Source of the DNA: Chaetoderma sp. LZ-2023a
Lineage: Eukaryota; Mollusca; Caudofoveata; Chaetodermatida; Chaetodermatidae
DNA length: 64,000 bases
Direction of reading: 5' to 3'
NCBI GenBank assembly: GCA_034401795.1
Contig: CM067370.1
Location: forward strand, 67,949,188-68,013,187
Part shown: positions 36,650-47,563 of the stretch, piece after piece
Numbering within the stretch: the first letter of the stretch is position 1
Layout of the letters: each line of letters opens with the position of its first letter
The notes under the pieces: generated by a model
What the model was told of the DNA's origin: nothing
Databases searched by the model: none
The model's input: the letters and a program-made list of their open reading frames with translations, nothing else
Translations under genes and position numbers: made by a program

Positions 36650-37110
36650 TCAGTAGACGAAAATCTATGATATTCAGTGAATCATGAAAAGTAGGTCCTA
36701 ATCATCTACCTTTGGTATGTGACACATCTTTAGCATCCATACACCAAATTTGGCTATGGTATACAAATAACTGTTGAAACTAGTCAGGACAAATTTTCTG
36801 TGATGTTCAGTGACCCATGATAAGTAGGCGACGAGATACCACACATCTTAAGTCTGTAATGCGCACACAAAATTTGGCTACTGTATCTGAAAAAATATTG
36901 AAATTACAGCCTGCTAAAGGATTTTCTATGATATTAAGTGAACTGTGAAAAGTTGAGCACACTGGCATACTTTTGATCTGGGACATACCATATGTATATG
37001 AAAGATGACATGGGCTCCCTGAATAATTTAGTATTGATTCTTACGGGAAAATTCAACAGCGGCCTATATTATCTAGAATCAAGGTCAGACTGACCTACTT
37101 CTTATATGGG
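36650..37110. repeat. Degenerate tandem array related to 19.1-19.7 kb, opposite orientation
   Basis: Units of about 120-130 bp carry GTGAATCATGAAAAGTAGG, then GACACATCTTTAGCATCCAT, then CACCAAATTTGGCTATGGTAT, then TTGAAACT. These are complements of the words in the 19110-19665 array. About three to four copies. Confidence 0.65.
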
Positions 37111-37249
37111 TTGTAACGTATGGTTAAAGGCACTCGGCCACCAAGTTAGAAGTCAATAGCTCTAAATACGATAAAATGTAATACTTAAGTAATATCTTTC
37201 TGGGCCCCATACTTTCAATACGATAACTCAGGTGGTTTTTTTTACAGAA

Positions 37250-37480
37250 TTAACTTCATCTTCACAATGCAGAGGCTAGATGACCACACAGCAAATGGAC
37301 ATTTCTCAAGACCACTGCAAGAACGGTTTTCACCGGCTTCACGATTAATGCTTCAAATTTGGTTGAGAGAATAAACATTTCTATGCATTGAATGTAAATG
37401 CCCTTGCCAAGATAAGACTATTCTTGAAACTTTACCACTGGAAGGACTAGCTTGATATGCAAATGGCCATTTCTGGAGAC
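37250..37480. repeat. Small repeat of the AAATGGACATTTCTCAAGACC family
   Basis: It contains CAAATGGACATTTCTCAAGA, then ACGGTTTTCACCGGC, and ends with CACTGGAAGGACTAGCTTG, then TGCAAATGGCCATTTC. The same word order, partly inverted, is seen near 31915, 56600-56755 and 57440-57600. Confidence 0.55.
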
Positions 37481-38071
37481 AAATGAAAAGCCAATGTCCC
37501 TTTATCGAACAATATGGCTTCATCTATTAAAATTGCGCCCATTTTTAACCGAAAAATGTATAATAAATTATAATTATTTCAAATTACTGTTATATTGGTG
37601 AAATATTCTATAAGCGAGCATTAATGACAGGAAAAGACCTATAGATCGCATGGTTGGCTAATCAAATACAAAACTATGATACTTTATTGGCTAAGAGAGT
37701 TAAAGGAAAAGTAACCTCATGCAACCATACAGGCTAAATGTTGAATATTTTGAAATTAATTTGACTAGAAGTTGTTGCTATCCTAGACAGAAAATAAATG
37801 ATATGGAATCTATTTACTATAATCTGTCAGTACAATACAGCATTTGAGAGGAGACTAGTATCCCTTTAACATTTGGCTACAATACCCAAATAGTCTAGTT
37901 TATTGGCTAATGATTTCAGATGGGCAGGTCAGTCCATGGGGGTGCGTGGGGGGGGGGGAATACATCTTAAAAGTCAAATAGCAATGTTTCAAATCAATTC
38001 AAGCTCATGGTAGTTTAACCCTTTTACCGTTAATCCCTGAAAAAGCATACTCTCTATAATAAACTAATTCT

Positions 38072-38131
38072 GTTGAATATTTTGAAATTAATTTGACTGG
38101 AAGCAGTCAAATTAAATTCAAAATATTCAAC
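38072..38131. repeat. Compact hairpin element (28-bp arms, 4-base loop)
   Basis: The left arm starts GTTGAATATTTTGAAATTAA and the right arm is its near-perfect complement ending AAATATTCAAC, with only GAAG between. It is the shortest member of a family also seen at 40735, 56039 and 56303 and, as halves, near 37740 and 45815. Confidence 0.85.
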
Positions 38132-40590
38132 ACTTTTCCTATATGGTATCGTTGAAAATCAGATACATGTAATTGATACAAGGAATACATCAGTGAAAGA
38201 GCTAAGTTTCTCATGGTGGATCTATGAAGAAAGCTGATAAAGGATGTTCATCTTTGTGACTAATCAAAAGGAACAGTCATCATCAGCTTACGAAAGGCAG
38301 GGAACTTGCAGCGCATATTTCAGTGAACACAAAACCGATGTAGCGACACCCATGTATGGAACGATGTTACTGATATTACAGAAAGGTATATACTTGTATA
38401 ACACGTCTCATCACTTGTCTATAGGCGTGTTAAGTCTGCACATGTGACCTTTGTTGCTACCAAATGTTCAATTTTTCTTTTACCAATCAAGGTAAACTAC
38501 AAAGGATATCATCACTAAACAAGCCTTTAATAGTAGTGAATTGCTCCGATAAGAATATTCAACATATCTTCAAAATTTCAGCCTACTACATTGCCAGATT
38601 CCTGGATTCAGTTCAATGTATTATGACAACTGGTCTTCCCTTCAGAAGCAATGCTAAGGTAAGGTCTTGCTGTCTAAAATAGTCACAGTTTGAAGCAAAA
38701 TGGTTCCAGATATAGATATCATAATCTCTAGAGTGCCTATGACGCCCTAAAAGGTGTAATATTGGAGCTGGGTACATTTTTGCCCGAGTGTGCATGTCAC
38801 ATGACACAAGATCTCTAGTCGAGTTTTCACAGCTGCTCTCGTTTATAAGAGAACATTAAACACTACAAAATCCATTTTTTCTTAATAATTGTGTTAAGTC
38901 ATCTGAACAAAATATCAGATTAAATTAGCATACACAATCTTATTAACGCTAAAAATACCATATTTAAGCTGTTGAGATATATGAAAACAGATTACGATAT
39001 CCATCGCATTATGTATTGCTTTTATGGCACATATGTATTTGGAATATTCATAGTGTTGCTAATATCTCAACATTGTGGTATGATTACTTCAGAAGTTGAA
39101 ACGACACATTTCATTAACAATTCTTATGATAGTTTGAGGTTAGTCGTCAGGTGTAGACTGGCTAACAGTGATGGGTCGAGACACCCAGTCATGTGCAATT
39201 ATATTTTGCTCAACTATCGACGCCGGCAGTCACTACGACTCATCCCACAATAAATGCATGAGGATGACTGACCTAGAGATTATGATTTCTATGGTTCCGG
39301 CATCTACAGCAGGGGTGCGTTCAGGAGCGTGAATATTTTCAGTTCGCCGAACATTTTCTTCGGTCATGTCGTAGGTTCGCTCACAGATATGGGCGAACCT
39401 ACCATGTGACCAAACAAAATGTTCAGCAAACTGAAAAAAGTTGTGCTACTTAATGTACTCCAGTATGCCTCGTAACTTTAGAGAGTGACCTAAGCATAAG
39501 CATATAATGGATTAATGACTATGTCACTCAAAACATTTAAACTGTCCACTTTCTATCAGTAAAAGGCAACTATAATGCTATGCAACTTTTGTTGGATCGG
39601 CTGTCAGTTTACACAATCTTGCCAGTAGCCCTGACATCTGTAGTAATGAGTTCACACCCTGGCATATCCTCATATGGGTATAACCAATTTCCTGGACAAA
39701 AATAAAACAAAGCAAATATAGGACAAGTGCTGGTTACATATCCCTTTTTACTGATTAGAAGTTTTTGAGATGGGAATAACAATAGTGAGTAGAAAAAGCT
39801 TTAACAATTTTAAATTAAACATGGGAGAAAACTATGATCAATAGTACTAGATCTGCTTGAAATACAATCCCAACAGAATGTGTCGCATGAACTACTGGCA
39901 CACGATATCTGATTCAAATCTGTGCATACGCAATAAGATTATTCAAGACATTTTTCAAGAAATTTGTTAAACAGAAGTTAATTCTAAAATATATATATAT
40001 GCAGTTTTTTCTGGAATGTTATCAAATGAAGGTACTTGTGATGGAGCAATCACAGAGTTTGTATGAATCTGGAGATCTAAATTAATTTTATTGATCGGAA
40101 GAAAGATTTCTAATAAGTTGAGCAAAGCTAAACACGGGAGATAATGTTGTTGAATATAAATGTATTTCACTAAATCACATTACAAAGTAAGGCTGTGGAC
40201 AACCAGAATGCCAGGTCATGTGACCATAGCAGCCCGAGACTGAGTTTCAGTGAAACCTCATGTAGCTATCTTTTGGTCTTACTTGACAAACCCAGCCTCA
40301 TAGACGAGTTGACTTGAATTGGTACGTGACTCTGAATTCTAGACGCTTAAGCACCACTCTAGGAGCTACTCTACTACGGGCTTAAAATCACTTTTAATTT
40401 ATAATCTCGAATCAAATCTGCATGAATGATGGCTGTATATATGGATGAACTTAGCGTATGTTTTTTCTATTAATAACATTCTCCTTTTAGCTGCAAATGG
40501 ACACTCAATGAGCAAATGTTGTGATTCTTAGACCAATCTTGACCATTACAGTGCTAAAGACAAAATTCCAATTCACCTTTCCAGAGTATC
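38132..40590. other. Unassigned AT-rich stretch
   Basis: No gene supported. A 93-codon plus frame at 38972-39253 begins MRYMKTDYDIHRIMYCFYGT and has a hydrophobic stretch (YVFGIFIVLLIS) that resembles a signal or membrane segment. It matches nothing I know and lacks splice or promoter evidence. The missing last exon of RFC2 could lie in this interval but was not seen. Confidence 0.35.
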
Positions 40591-40594
40591 CACC

Positions 40595-40975
40595 CATCAT
40601 GACGTCATAATCAACTATGTGATGTGTAGAATAATGTCATAATGAATGATGTCGATAAGTACGTCACGAACAGATATTTGAGGTCCATGTGTTGTTGTAC
40701 AAATTGTATATTTTTACTATTTAATAAATATTCTGTTGAATATTTTGAAACTAATTTGACTGGGCGCTGTTGCTGACATAGACAGCAACATATGTGAGCA
40801 ACAGCACCCAGTTAAATTAGTTACAAAATATTCAACAGCTTCCCTGTATAGATTTCAGGAAATTGATAGTTAGGGCAATCGGGGATCGATCAATTCCAAC
40901 ACGGCAAGGTGTGGCTGGAGCTTAGCTAGTGATGGGCGAGGCACAGCTAAAAATGGAAAGGTCCATTGACATCTC
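40595..40975. mobile_element. Hairpin-bearing repeat, partial copy of the 55.9-56.5 kb foldback
   Basis: 40735-40836 is a 102-bp hairpin (GTTGAATATTTTGAAACTAA ... ATTCAAC, with GGGCGCTGTTGCTG and CAGCAACA in the stem). Flanks on both sides (TGACGTCATAATCAACTATG, TTGTACAAATTGTAT, GATCGATCAATTCCAACACGG, TAGCTAGTGATGGGC) match 55885-56260 in the same order. Confidence 0.75.
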
Positions 40976-41104
40976 TCTTTAAAACATACATAAAACAGCA
41001 AAACTAGGTTTTTTGAATGCACTTAATATACAAACTTCACATACACAATAATTCCATGGAATTAAATGTCTCATGTTTATCAGTGACCTTGACCGTGTGA
41101 CCTC

Positions 41105-42262
41105 AATGCTATTATGCTGCTTTCTAACATTATAGGTAACCAGTTATTCAAGTTTAGTTCAATAGAATTAACCAATCTTGAAATATAAAGGTAAATGATT
41201 TGCTAAATGGAAAAACTTAACGTTGAAAAAGCAGAGGTCAAATAGCAATGTCAGAATTGCATGGACCTTTGACATAATGACCTCAGTATCATCGGTATGG
41301 TACATAAAACCATGTATCCAAGTGTGGTTCCAGTAGGATTAAGCAATCTTAAAATATAGGCAAACACAAAAAATTAACATTGGAAATACAGACATGACGG
41401 AGGTCAAATATCAAGGCTATGATGACCTTGACCTTGGACCTAGTGATGTCACTATCAGCACACAGCTTCCTTATTGTATAGGGAACCATGTGTCCCAGAT
41501 TAGTTTTGGTAGTATTAAGTAATTCTGAACCATAAATGTACATGATTTGCTAAACGGAAAAACTTAACGTTGAAAAAGCAGAGGTCAAATAGCAAGATCA
41601 GACTGAACTTGATCTTTGACCTACTGACCTCAACATCATCACGCTGCGTCCGTAGGGTATAGGCAACCATGTATTCAAGTTGGGTTCTAGTAGGATTAAG
41701 CAATCATAAAATTATAGGCAAATATGATTTGCTAAATGCAAAAACTTAACATTGGAAAGACATGACAGAGGTCAAATATGAAGGCTATGGTGACCTAGTG
41801 ATGTCACTATCAGCCAGCAGCTTCCTTATGTTAAGTGTCCAAGTTTAATTCTGGTAGTATTAAGCAATTATGAAATATAAATGATTTGCTAAACAGAAAA
41901 AATTAACGTTGAAAAAGTAGAGATCAAATAGCAAGGTCAGAATGTTCTGGACCTAAATATCATCATGCTATGTTCTTATGGTATAGACAACCATGTGTCC
42001 AAGTTTGTTTCCAGTAGGCTTAAGCTATTCTAAAATATAGGCAAATATGATTTGCTAAATGCAAAATGACATTGGGAATACAGACATGACCGAGCTCAAT
42101 TATCAAGGCTGCGATGACCTTGCCCGTTAACCTAGTAACCTCAATATCATCATGCTGCCTCCTTATGGCATAGGCAACCAGGTGTCCACGTTTGGCTCCA
42201 GTAGTCTTAAGTACTCCTAAGATATATGCAAATATCATTTGCTAAACGCAAAAACTTAACGT
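41105..42262. repeat. Alternating two-unit tandem array (about 170 bp per unit, 350 bp per pair)
   Basis: Seven units share GACCTCA-TATCATCATGCTGC, GTATAGGCAACCATGTGTCC, AAGTTTGGTTCCAGTAGGAT, TAAGCAATCTTAAAATATAGG and GATTTGCTAAATG. Type A continues AACGTTGAAAAAGCAGAGGT (near 41221, 41566, 41905). Type B continues AACATTGGAAATACAGACAT (near 41380, 41745, 42070). They alternate A-B-A-B-A-B. Spacing is 158-185 bp. A last piece resumes at 43938-44110 after an insertion. Confidence 0.85.
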
Positions 42263-43937
42263 TAACAAGAGCCATCAGAAGACGGTATATTCCCACGGAT
42301 CCAAACATTTCAGATAAACATACATCAAGAGTGGACATACATGTAACGTAAATTGTAAAGGACAATATTTTAGAAAAACTAATCAATGAAAAATGAAATC
42401 CTGACACTGCATCTCGTCTTAAAGAAAGATAGATTTGTAGGTGCAGGTTCAATTCCGCTCAACTATTATGCCCGGACAAGAGAATTTTGCTGAATTTTAT
42501 GTTTTTCAAGGGATATAATTTAGGATAATATGGATGAATTTCTTCAAAATGGAATCATAGCACTGCTTCTTCAAGGTATATATTCAGTGACAAAGGAATT
42601 GAGAGCATAGGTTCCAAATTCTTCAAGACCTGGTACAAACAAAACAATTTTGATGAATTGTAAGTATTTCATGGGAAATAACGACGACAGACACCCCTAG
42701 GGTTGGTCTGTCGTTTTATCAACCACATAAACATACTTATCGTTCAATCACTACTTGCTAAATAAATCTATTTACATTTAGCGTCAGAAAAAGATTTCTA
42801 ATCTTGCATTTAATGCCTTTTAATGCAAGGACCACACATCTCTACTCTAGTCCAAATTTCTGGATGGAGTATACTCCCTTAATGTCAATCAAACTGAGAC
42901 GTCTAGAATCGAAGCTACACTGTAGGAGTTTTGGTGACATGTTGAAATGATTGTCAGAGATGGACGGACCGACAGACATACCTTCTACACAGATGCATGG
43001 ATGTATAGGCACACGGATAGCACATGCATATCTTCAAGTGGTAATGAGAATCCTACCCAAGTTTCAAAAGAATCACAGCTAAATTGCAGAAGTTGTGTTG
43101 ACAAGAAATGATTGTTACTGCAGTTTATGTATTGGATTAAAGGTATTTAAAGGGGGATAACTCTGTAATGAATAATTTTCTGGCCGCGAAAAAAGCACAT
43201 GCACATCTTCAGATGGTAATGACTAGATTTACCACATTTCAAAACAATTGTAACTAAACTGTAGGAGTTGCGTTGGCAAGGATGGACTCACAGACGGACA
43301 TACATACATTTTGGAGAGACGGATGGACGTACAGGTATACGGATAACACCTGCACATCTTCATGTGATAATAATAATACTTACCAAGTTCCAAAAGAATC
43401 ACAGCTAAACTGTAGGAGTTGCATTGACAAGAAATGATTAGCAATGCAGTTTATGTATCATCTTTAAGATATTTAAAGGGGGATAACTCTGCAATGAATA
43501 TTTTTGGCCGCGAAAAAAGCACATGCACATCTGCACATGATAGTGATAATGTGGATGAAATTTTAAGTTAATTCATTGAGATCTCTAGGAGTTGCGCTGA
43601 CAATAAATGATTGTCAGAGATGGATGGACTGACAGACGGACATACATACATTTTGGACAGGCTGATGGATGTACAGGTATACGGATAGCAGCTTCACGTG
43701 GTAATGATAACGCTTAACAAGTTTCAAAAGAATCAGAGTTAAACTGTAGGAGGTACGTTGACAAGAAAGGGGGGATAACTGTAATGAAATTTTTTTTTGG
43801 CTGCGACAAAAGCATATCTGCACATGATACTGATAATGTGGACGAAGTATGAAGTTAATCCATTGAGACCTCTAGAAGTTGCGTTAGCAAGATGGGGCCA
43901 GACGGATGGATGGATGGACATGCTGATCACTATATCC
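42263..43937. mobile_element. Insertion in the AB array, with its own 330-bp internal repeats
   Basis: It begins AACAAGAGCCATCAGAAGAC and ends CTGATCACTATATCCCCC, splitting an array unit whose text resumes at AGACATAACAGAG. The interior has three to four units starting GATGGACNGACNGAC near 42960, 43284, 43614 and 43890. Units include ACAGGTATACGGATA, ACATCTTCA-GTGGTAATGATA, AAAAGAATCACAGCTAAACT and GGGGGATAACT. No coding. A Helitron-like origin is possible (internal repeats, no inverted ends) but unproven. Confidence 0.65.
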
Positions 43938-44110
43938 CCCAGACATAACAGAGATCAAATATCAAGTCTACAATGACCTTGACCTTTGACCTAGTGATGT
44001 CCCTATCAGCACGCAGCTTCCCTATGGTATAGGGAACCATGAGACTAAGATTGGTTCCAGTAGGATTATGTAATTCCTAAAATATAGGCAACAATGACTT
44101 TCTAAAGGCA
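43938..44110. repeat. Resumed unit of the AB array
   Basis: AGACATAACAGAGATCAAAT, then GACCTTGACCTTTGACCTAG, then GTATAGGGAACCATG, then TTCCAGTAGGATTA: the continuation of a type B unit into a type A unit, expected next in the 41.1-42.3 kb array. Confidence 0.8.
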
Positions 44111-44287
44111 AAACTTAACGTTGATGTCGTCACTGTCATTAGAAGCGATACCTGTCTCGCTTTTGTTTCGCAGACAAGACAAAAATGGCACAGAATACGA
44201 TCAGATGCAGCTTGAAATTGAATCATCAATCAGTCACAATGCCATGAAAAAGTATCAAATAATATTCATTATACCACCTTAGCCTAC

Positions 44288-44482
44288 CTTTATAAATTCT
44301 AATTTGAGAAATTCTGGCATGCTGTGCGTTTTACAAACACGAAACACAATAGTGATGATATCATTGGCCGAGTACCCTAGCCTCCAAAGATGTGCCATGA
44401 CTTTGTAAGCTTCGTCTATATTACCATTAACACAGTGCTGAAGCATGTCCTTGATGACAACTGGGTGTGGCTCATCGCACAC
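44288..44482 (-). CDS. RFC2: RFC2 exon (C-terminal collar domain)
   Basis: The exon encodes 65 residues from [20 protein letters not shown] through [18 protein letters not shown] to FLKLEFIK, nearly identical to the RFC2 collar domain that packs the five RFC subunits into a ring. The acceptor is CTCTTCAG and the donor GTAGGC, both phase 0. By comparison with human RFC2 only about 36 residues (EIGYTHMK...) remain, expected in one more exon at lower coordinates. I scanned roughly 25-44 kb on this strand by eye and did not find them. That exon may be farther away, outside the window or simply missed. Confidence 0.95.
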
Positions 44483-44939
44483 CTGAAGAGGTAAAGAAAC
44501 ATCGAGCAAACCTGATCAAGACAACATGCCATGTTACAAATTAGTGGAAAAATTTAATTTAGTATGCAAGAATACAAGATTTGGTTAATGAGTACACCAT
44601 CTAAATTGTTAGTAGTCCATACAAGTGTGACATTAATTACTTAAATTTTACTTTAACAGACTGCTGCATAATTAATTTGGAATCCGTTTCAAATCTTGCT
44701 ACTTTATAAAATCACACGATGCTATACAGTCTATACTAGTTTGATGAACATGTCCTTAATGAGGGTAATAGACTAGTAGTTGTGTAAAAATAGTCTCCAA
44801 AATAGGATGGAAGATTTCAGCTTTGACATGACTAATGTTGCTTTTCAGATAACCTTGCTGAATATTTACAAGATGTGACTTATTGCTTGCTCATTCATTT
44901 GAAATGAAAGAATTGATGAAGCACTAACAAAGTTGATAG

Positions 44940-45395
44940 ATTTTAATCAAGAGGACCAAGGAGCCTGTATCGCTCACTTGGAATTATAGGCCACTGGCAC
45001 AAATGAGTTCGCCACAGGAAAAATTAAGTCTAATTTCTATGAAGAAGATTTAGCAAAGTTTTGTTAAAATTGGCCAAGTGGTTACTAAGTAGTCTTTTAT
45101 ATGATTTTCGCAGAAATTTTTAGAAAATACAAGATGACCTCCAAACAAGCTAAATTTTGATTGATTCATGTCGGGCCATGTTTTTTGACATATCAACTTT
45201 ACATTTACAAACTTTAATGGTCCTTATTCCCTAATCATATCTCTCAAATTTCAGCCAGATTTGTCAAGTGGTACCAGAGAAGTTATTTTCACAAAAACTA
45301 GGTCATCCAAGATAGCCGCAAAAACATTTGGCTAATCAAGTTCCCTCGAACAGACTTGGTTCAGCTGTTGCCCCTGATGATGTGTCATACCGGAT
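44940..45395 (+). repeat. AAGAGGCC-type repeat, partial
   Basis: It starts TCAAGAGGACCAAGGAGCC, with TATCGCTCACTTGG next, then CATATCTCTCAAATTTC, AACTAGGTCATCCAAGAT and GATGATGTGTCAT. It is one incomplete unit of the 16-kb family, inside the long RFC2 intron. Confidence 0.75.
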
Positions 45396-45564
45396 GGAAC
45401 AAGAACTGCCATCCACAAAACACAAAACCATAATATCAAGCTACTGTTGTGAATTTAAATTAATCAGGGTTTATAGTCTTCTTCCACTGGCTTTCCAACT
45501 CTACCACCTAGTCATTGGGACGTATTTATGTTTCATTCCTTCACAATCTCGCTCCCTTTAAGAA

Positions 45565-45782
45565 CATACAGCCAGGCTGCTGTATAGAGGTGCTCAATGG
45601 CCTTTATTGTCGACACTACCCTCAAATGTACCTATTTTACTGACAGGTGAAGTGGAACAATGCAGAGTGAAGTGCCTTGCTCAGGGAAACAACTCTGCAG
45701 CCCAGCCGGGAATTGAGCCTGTGACAGTCGAGTCACACACTCGACTGCATAACCACTCGGTCTCGAAGACCACACCACCATA
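45565..45782 (-). mobile_element. tRNA-derived SINE
   Basis: On the minus strand the head reads GACCGAGTGGTTATGCAG (box A-like) and GGCTCAATTCCCGG (box B-like) at tRNA-like spacing. CCCTGAGCAAGGCACTTCAC follows, a central word shared by several invertebrate and vertebrate SINE superfamilies, then a tail with CAATAAAGGCCATTGAGC. It lies in the RFC2 intron in the same orientation as the gene. Confidence 0.7.
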
Positions 45783-45789
45783 ACATGTT

Positions 45790-46587
45790 AACCATTAAGA
45801 CAAAATAGAAAACTTGCTGAATATTTTGAAAACAAATTGTTTTTAAAGTATTTACCACAGACATAGGCTTGTGCAATTTTTCAATCTAATCATGAATACC
45901 ATTTTTAATGCAAGTTTTACTATGTATTTAAGGAAAATTGAAAAATCATCAAAAATTTCATGTTTGTTCTTCATCTGAATTGATCTTAGTCAGAATAAAA
46001 TTCTACTCTATTTCATATTCACCTGTTTAAATAAACATTCAGCCTTCAGTGATACATCGTGACCATATTTTTAATACATCTGCTAAGGGGTTCCCCAGCA
46101 GAGAACGATTGCTCAATTCAAATTAGAGTAATATATGGTTTTGAGATCAATATATTCTATAAAAAAAAGAAAGATATGTGCTTCGCAAATTTATTGGATA
46201 ATCTTTGTTGTATTGTGGTACGCTAGCCAATGAAAAATAAAAAGAGAGAAATGACTAAATGAAGTTGCTTCAACCTGTCTCGTATTTATGTAAATAGGCA
46301 CGTGCCCACAGCATATGTGCGAAGCAACATCAAACCTGTCAAATTTGATCAACAAGGCATCACATGATAAAAGCGGAAGAAATACTATGGTTTTAATTGA
46401 CAATATTTGTCAGCCAATCACATAATCAGACCGTGGTTTCTACAGACAGTACATGCTCGGATCATACCCTCCGCTTTACAGCTGTCAAAGTATACCGTAC
46501 GTACTTCTCATCTTCACATTTTTGTTGAAACAATTAACACTTACCACTCTGGTGTCCAAAAAAAAATTTCAAATTAAATTAAAAGAT
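45790..46587. other. RFC2 intron sequence without recognised feature
   Basis: It has a half copy of the hairpin family near 45814 (GCTGAATATTTTGAAAACAA). The rest is AT-rich with nothing identified. Confidence 0.5.
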
Positions 46588-46787
46588 GAATCAAAAAAGC
46601 ATCCGCTTTTGTTTCTACGAGAATTCTTAATACTTACCAGATGTACTATTATGATAATGTCTATTATCTAGTCTAGCCCAAAATAAACAATTAAAACTCC
46701 GCACTCTCCTGGTCCTGCCCATACTGTGTCCGGGAATACCATAGCCGCAGGTACCGAGTCAATTCCCAATCACAGTCAGATTCGTCT
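46588..46787. repeat. Left inverted terminal repeat of DIRS-like element B
   Basis: Bases 46628-46787 are the complement of 53208-53366, nearly perfectly (TACTTACCAGATGTACTATT, then CGAGTCAATTCCCAATCACA). The outer 40 bases (from GAATCAAAAAAGCATCCGC) are unique to this end and are copied in complement in the internal complementary region. Confidence 0.93.
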
Positions 46788-46854
46788 TATATTTGCCTTG
46801 GCAAACTGCGAAAGCAGCTCAGCCTCACCTCAGCGGGGCGGCTGAGGCAGGGCC

Positions 46855-46952
46855 ATAGTACATCTGGTAAGTATTAAGAATTCTCGTAGAAACAAAAGCG
46901 GATGCTATTTTGATTCTACTTCGAATAATACTTACCAGATGTACTATTATGA
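46855..46952. repeat. Internal complementary region of DIRS-like element B
   Basis: The first half is the complement of the left outer end (AAGAATTCTCGTAGAAACAA, then GCGGATGC). The second half is the complement of the right outer end (TTCTACTTCGAATAATAC). They meet at GATTCTAC, overlapping by TTC. In DIRS elements this region is thought to template the joined ends of a circular intermediate. Confidence 0.92.
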
Positions 46953-47563
46953 TAAACTCCGGATTTCGACAGCCAGGAAATGCCGGTGGGAGGAGGTGAG
47001 GCTCGAACCAGCACTCATCAACCATCCAACAGAGAAGGTTGTGAAGAGACTAAAACCCTGGCATACGCTTAGGTTCTGCTATCTGACTCATAGAGTGCTA
47101 AACTTCTATGGTCTAGACCGCGCTCCCCCCCCTCTTTTGTCCGCACAAAACCAGAGGGATGTCCATGGGGATGCAACACCCACCAGACCCGTGTCAGCCC
47201 CAAGTCTCAGCTAGGGCAGTCCAGTAGAGTGCAAAGAAGCTACTACAACTTCAAATCTTTGAAAAAACTATCAGTATATCGATTAGATTTTCAAATTGGA
47301 ATGAGTCTTATGTCTGTATGAGAGGATAAGTATACTCTTGTACCAGACTATTTACATACTCAGTCTGGTATTTCGACTGGAAGTAAACATATTTATAGTC
47401 ACTTAATTAATGTAAACACTCACCATTTTTGAGTGGTCGATCTGTTATTGATCATCACAGGAGCTAGGCCCAATCCACGGTCGTACTCAGTCATGTGCAT
47501 AGCGCTTGGTTAGTGTAGGCGGAAGGCTTTTGTGATGTGTGCGAAGTAGTGGTCGGACGTGGC

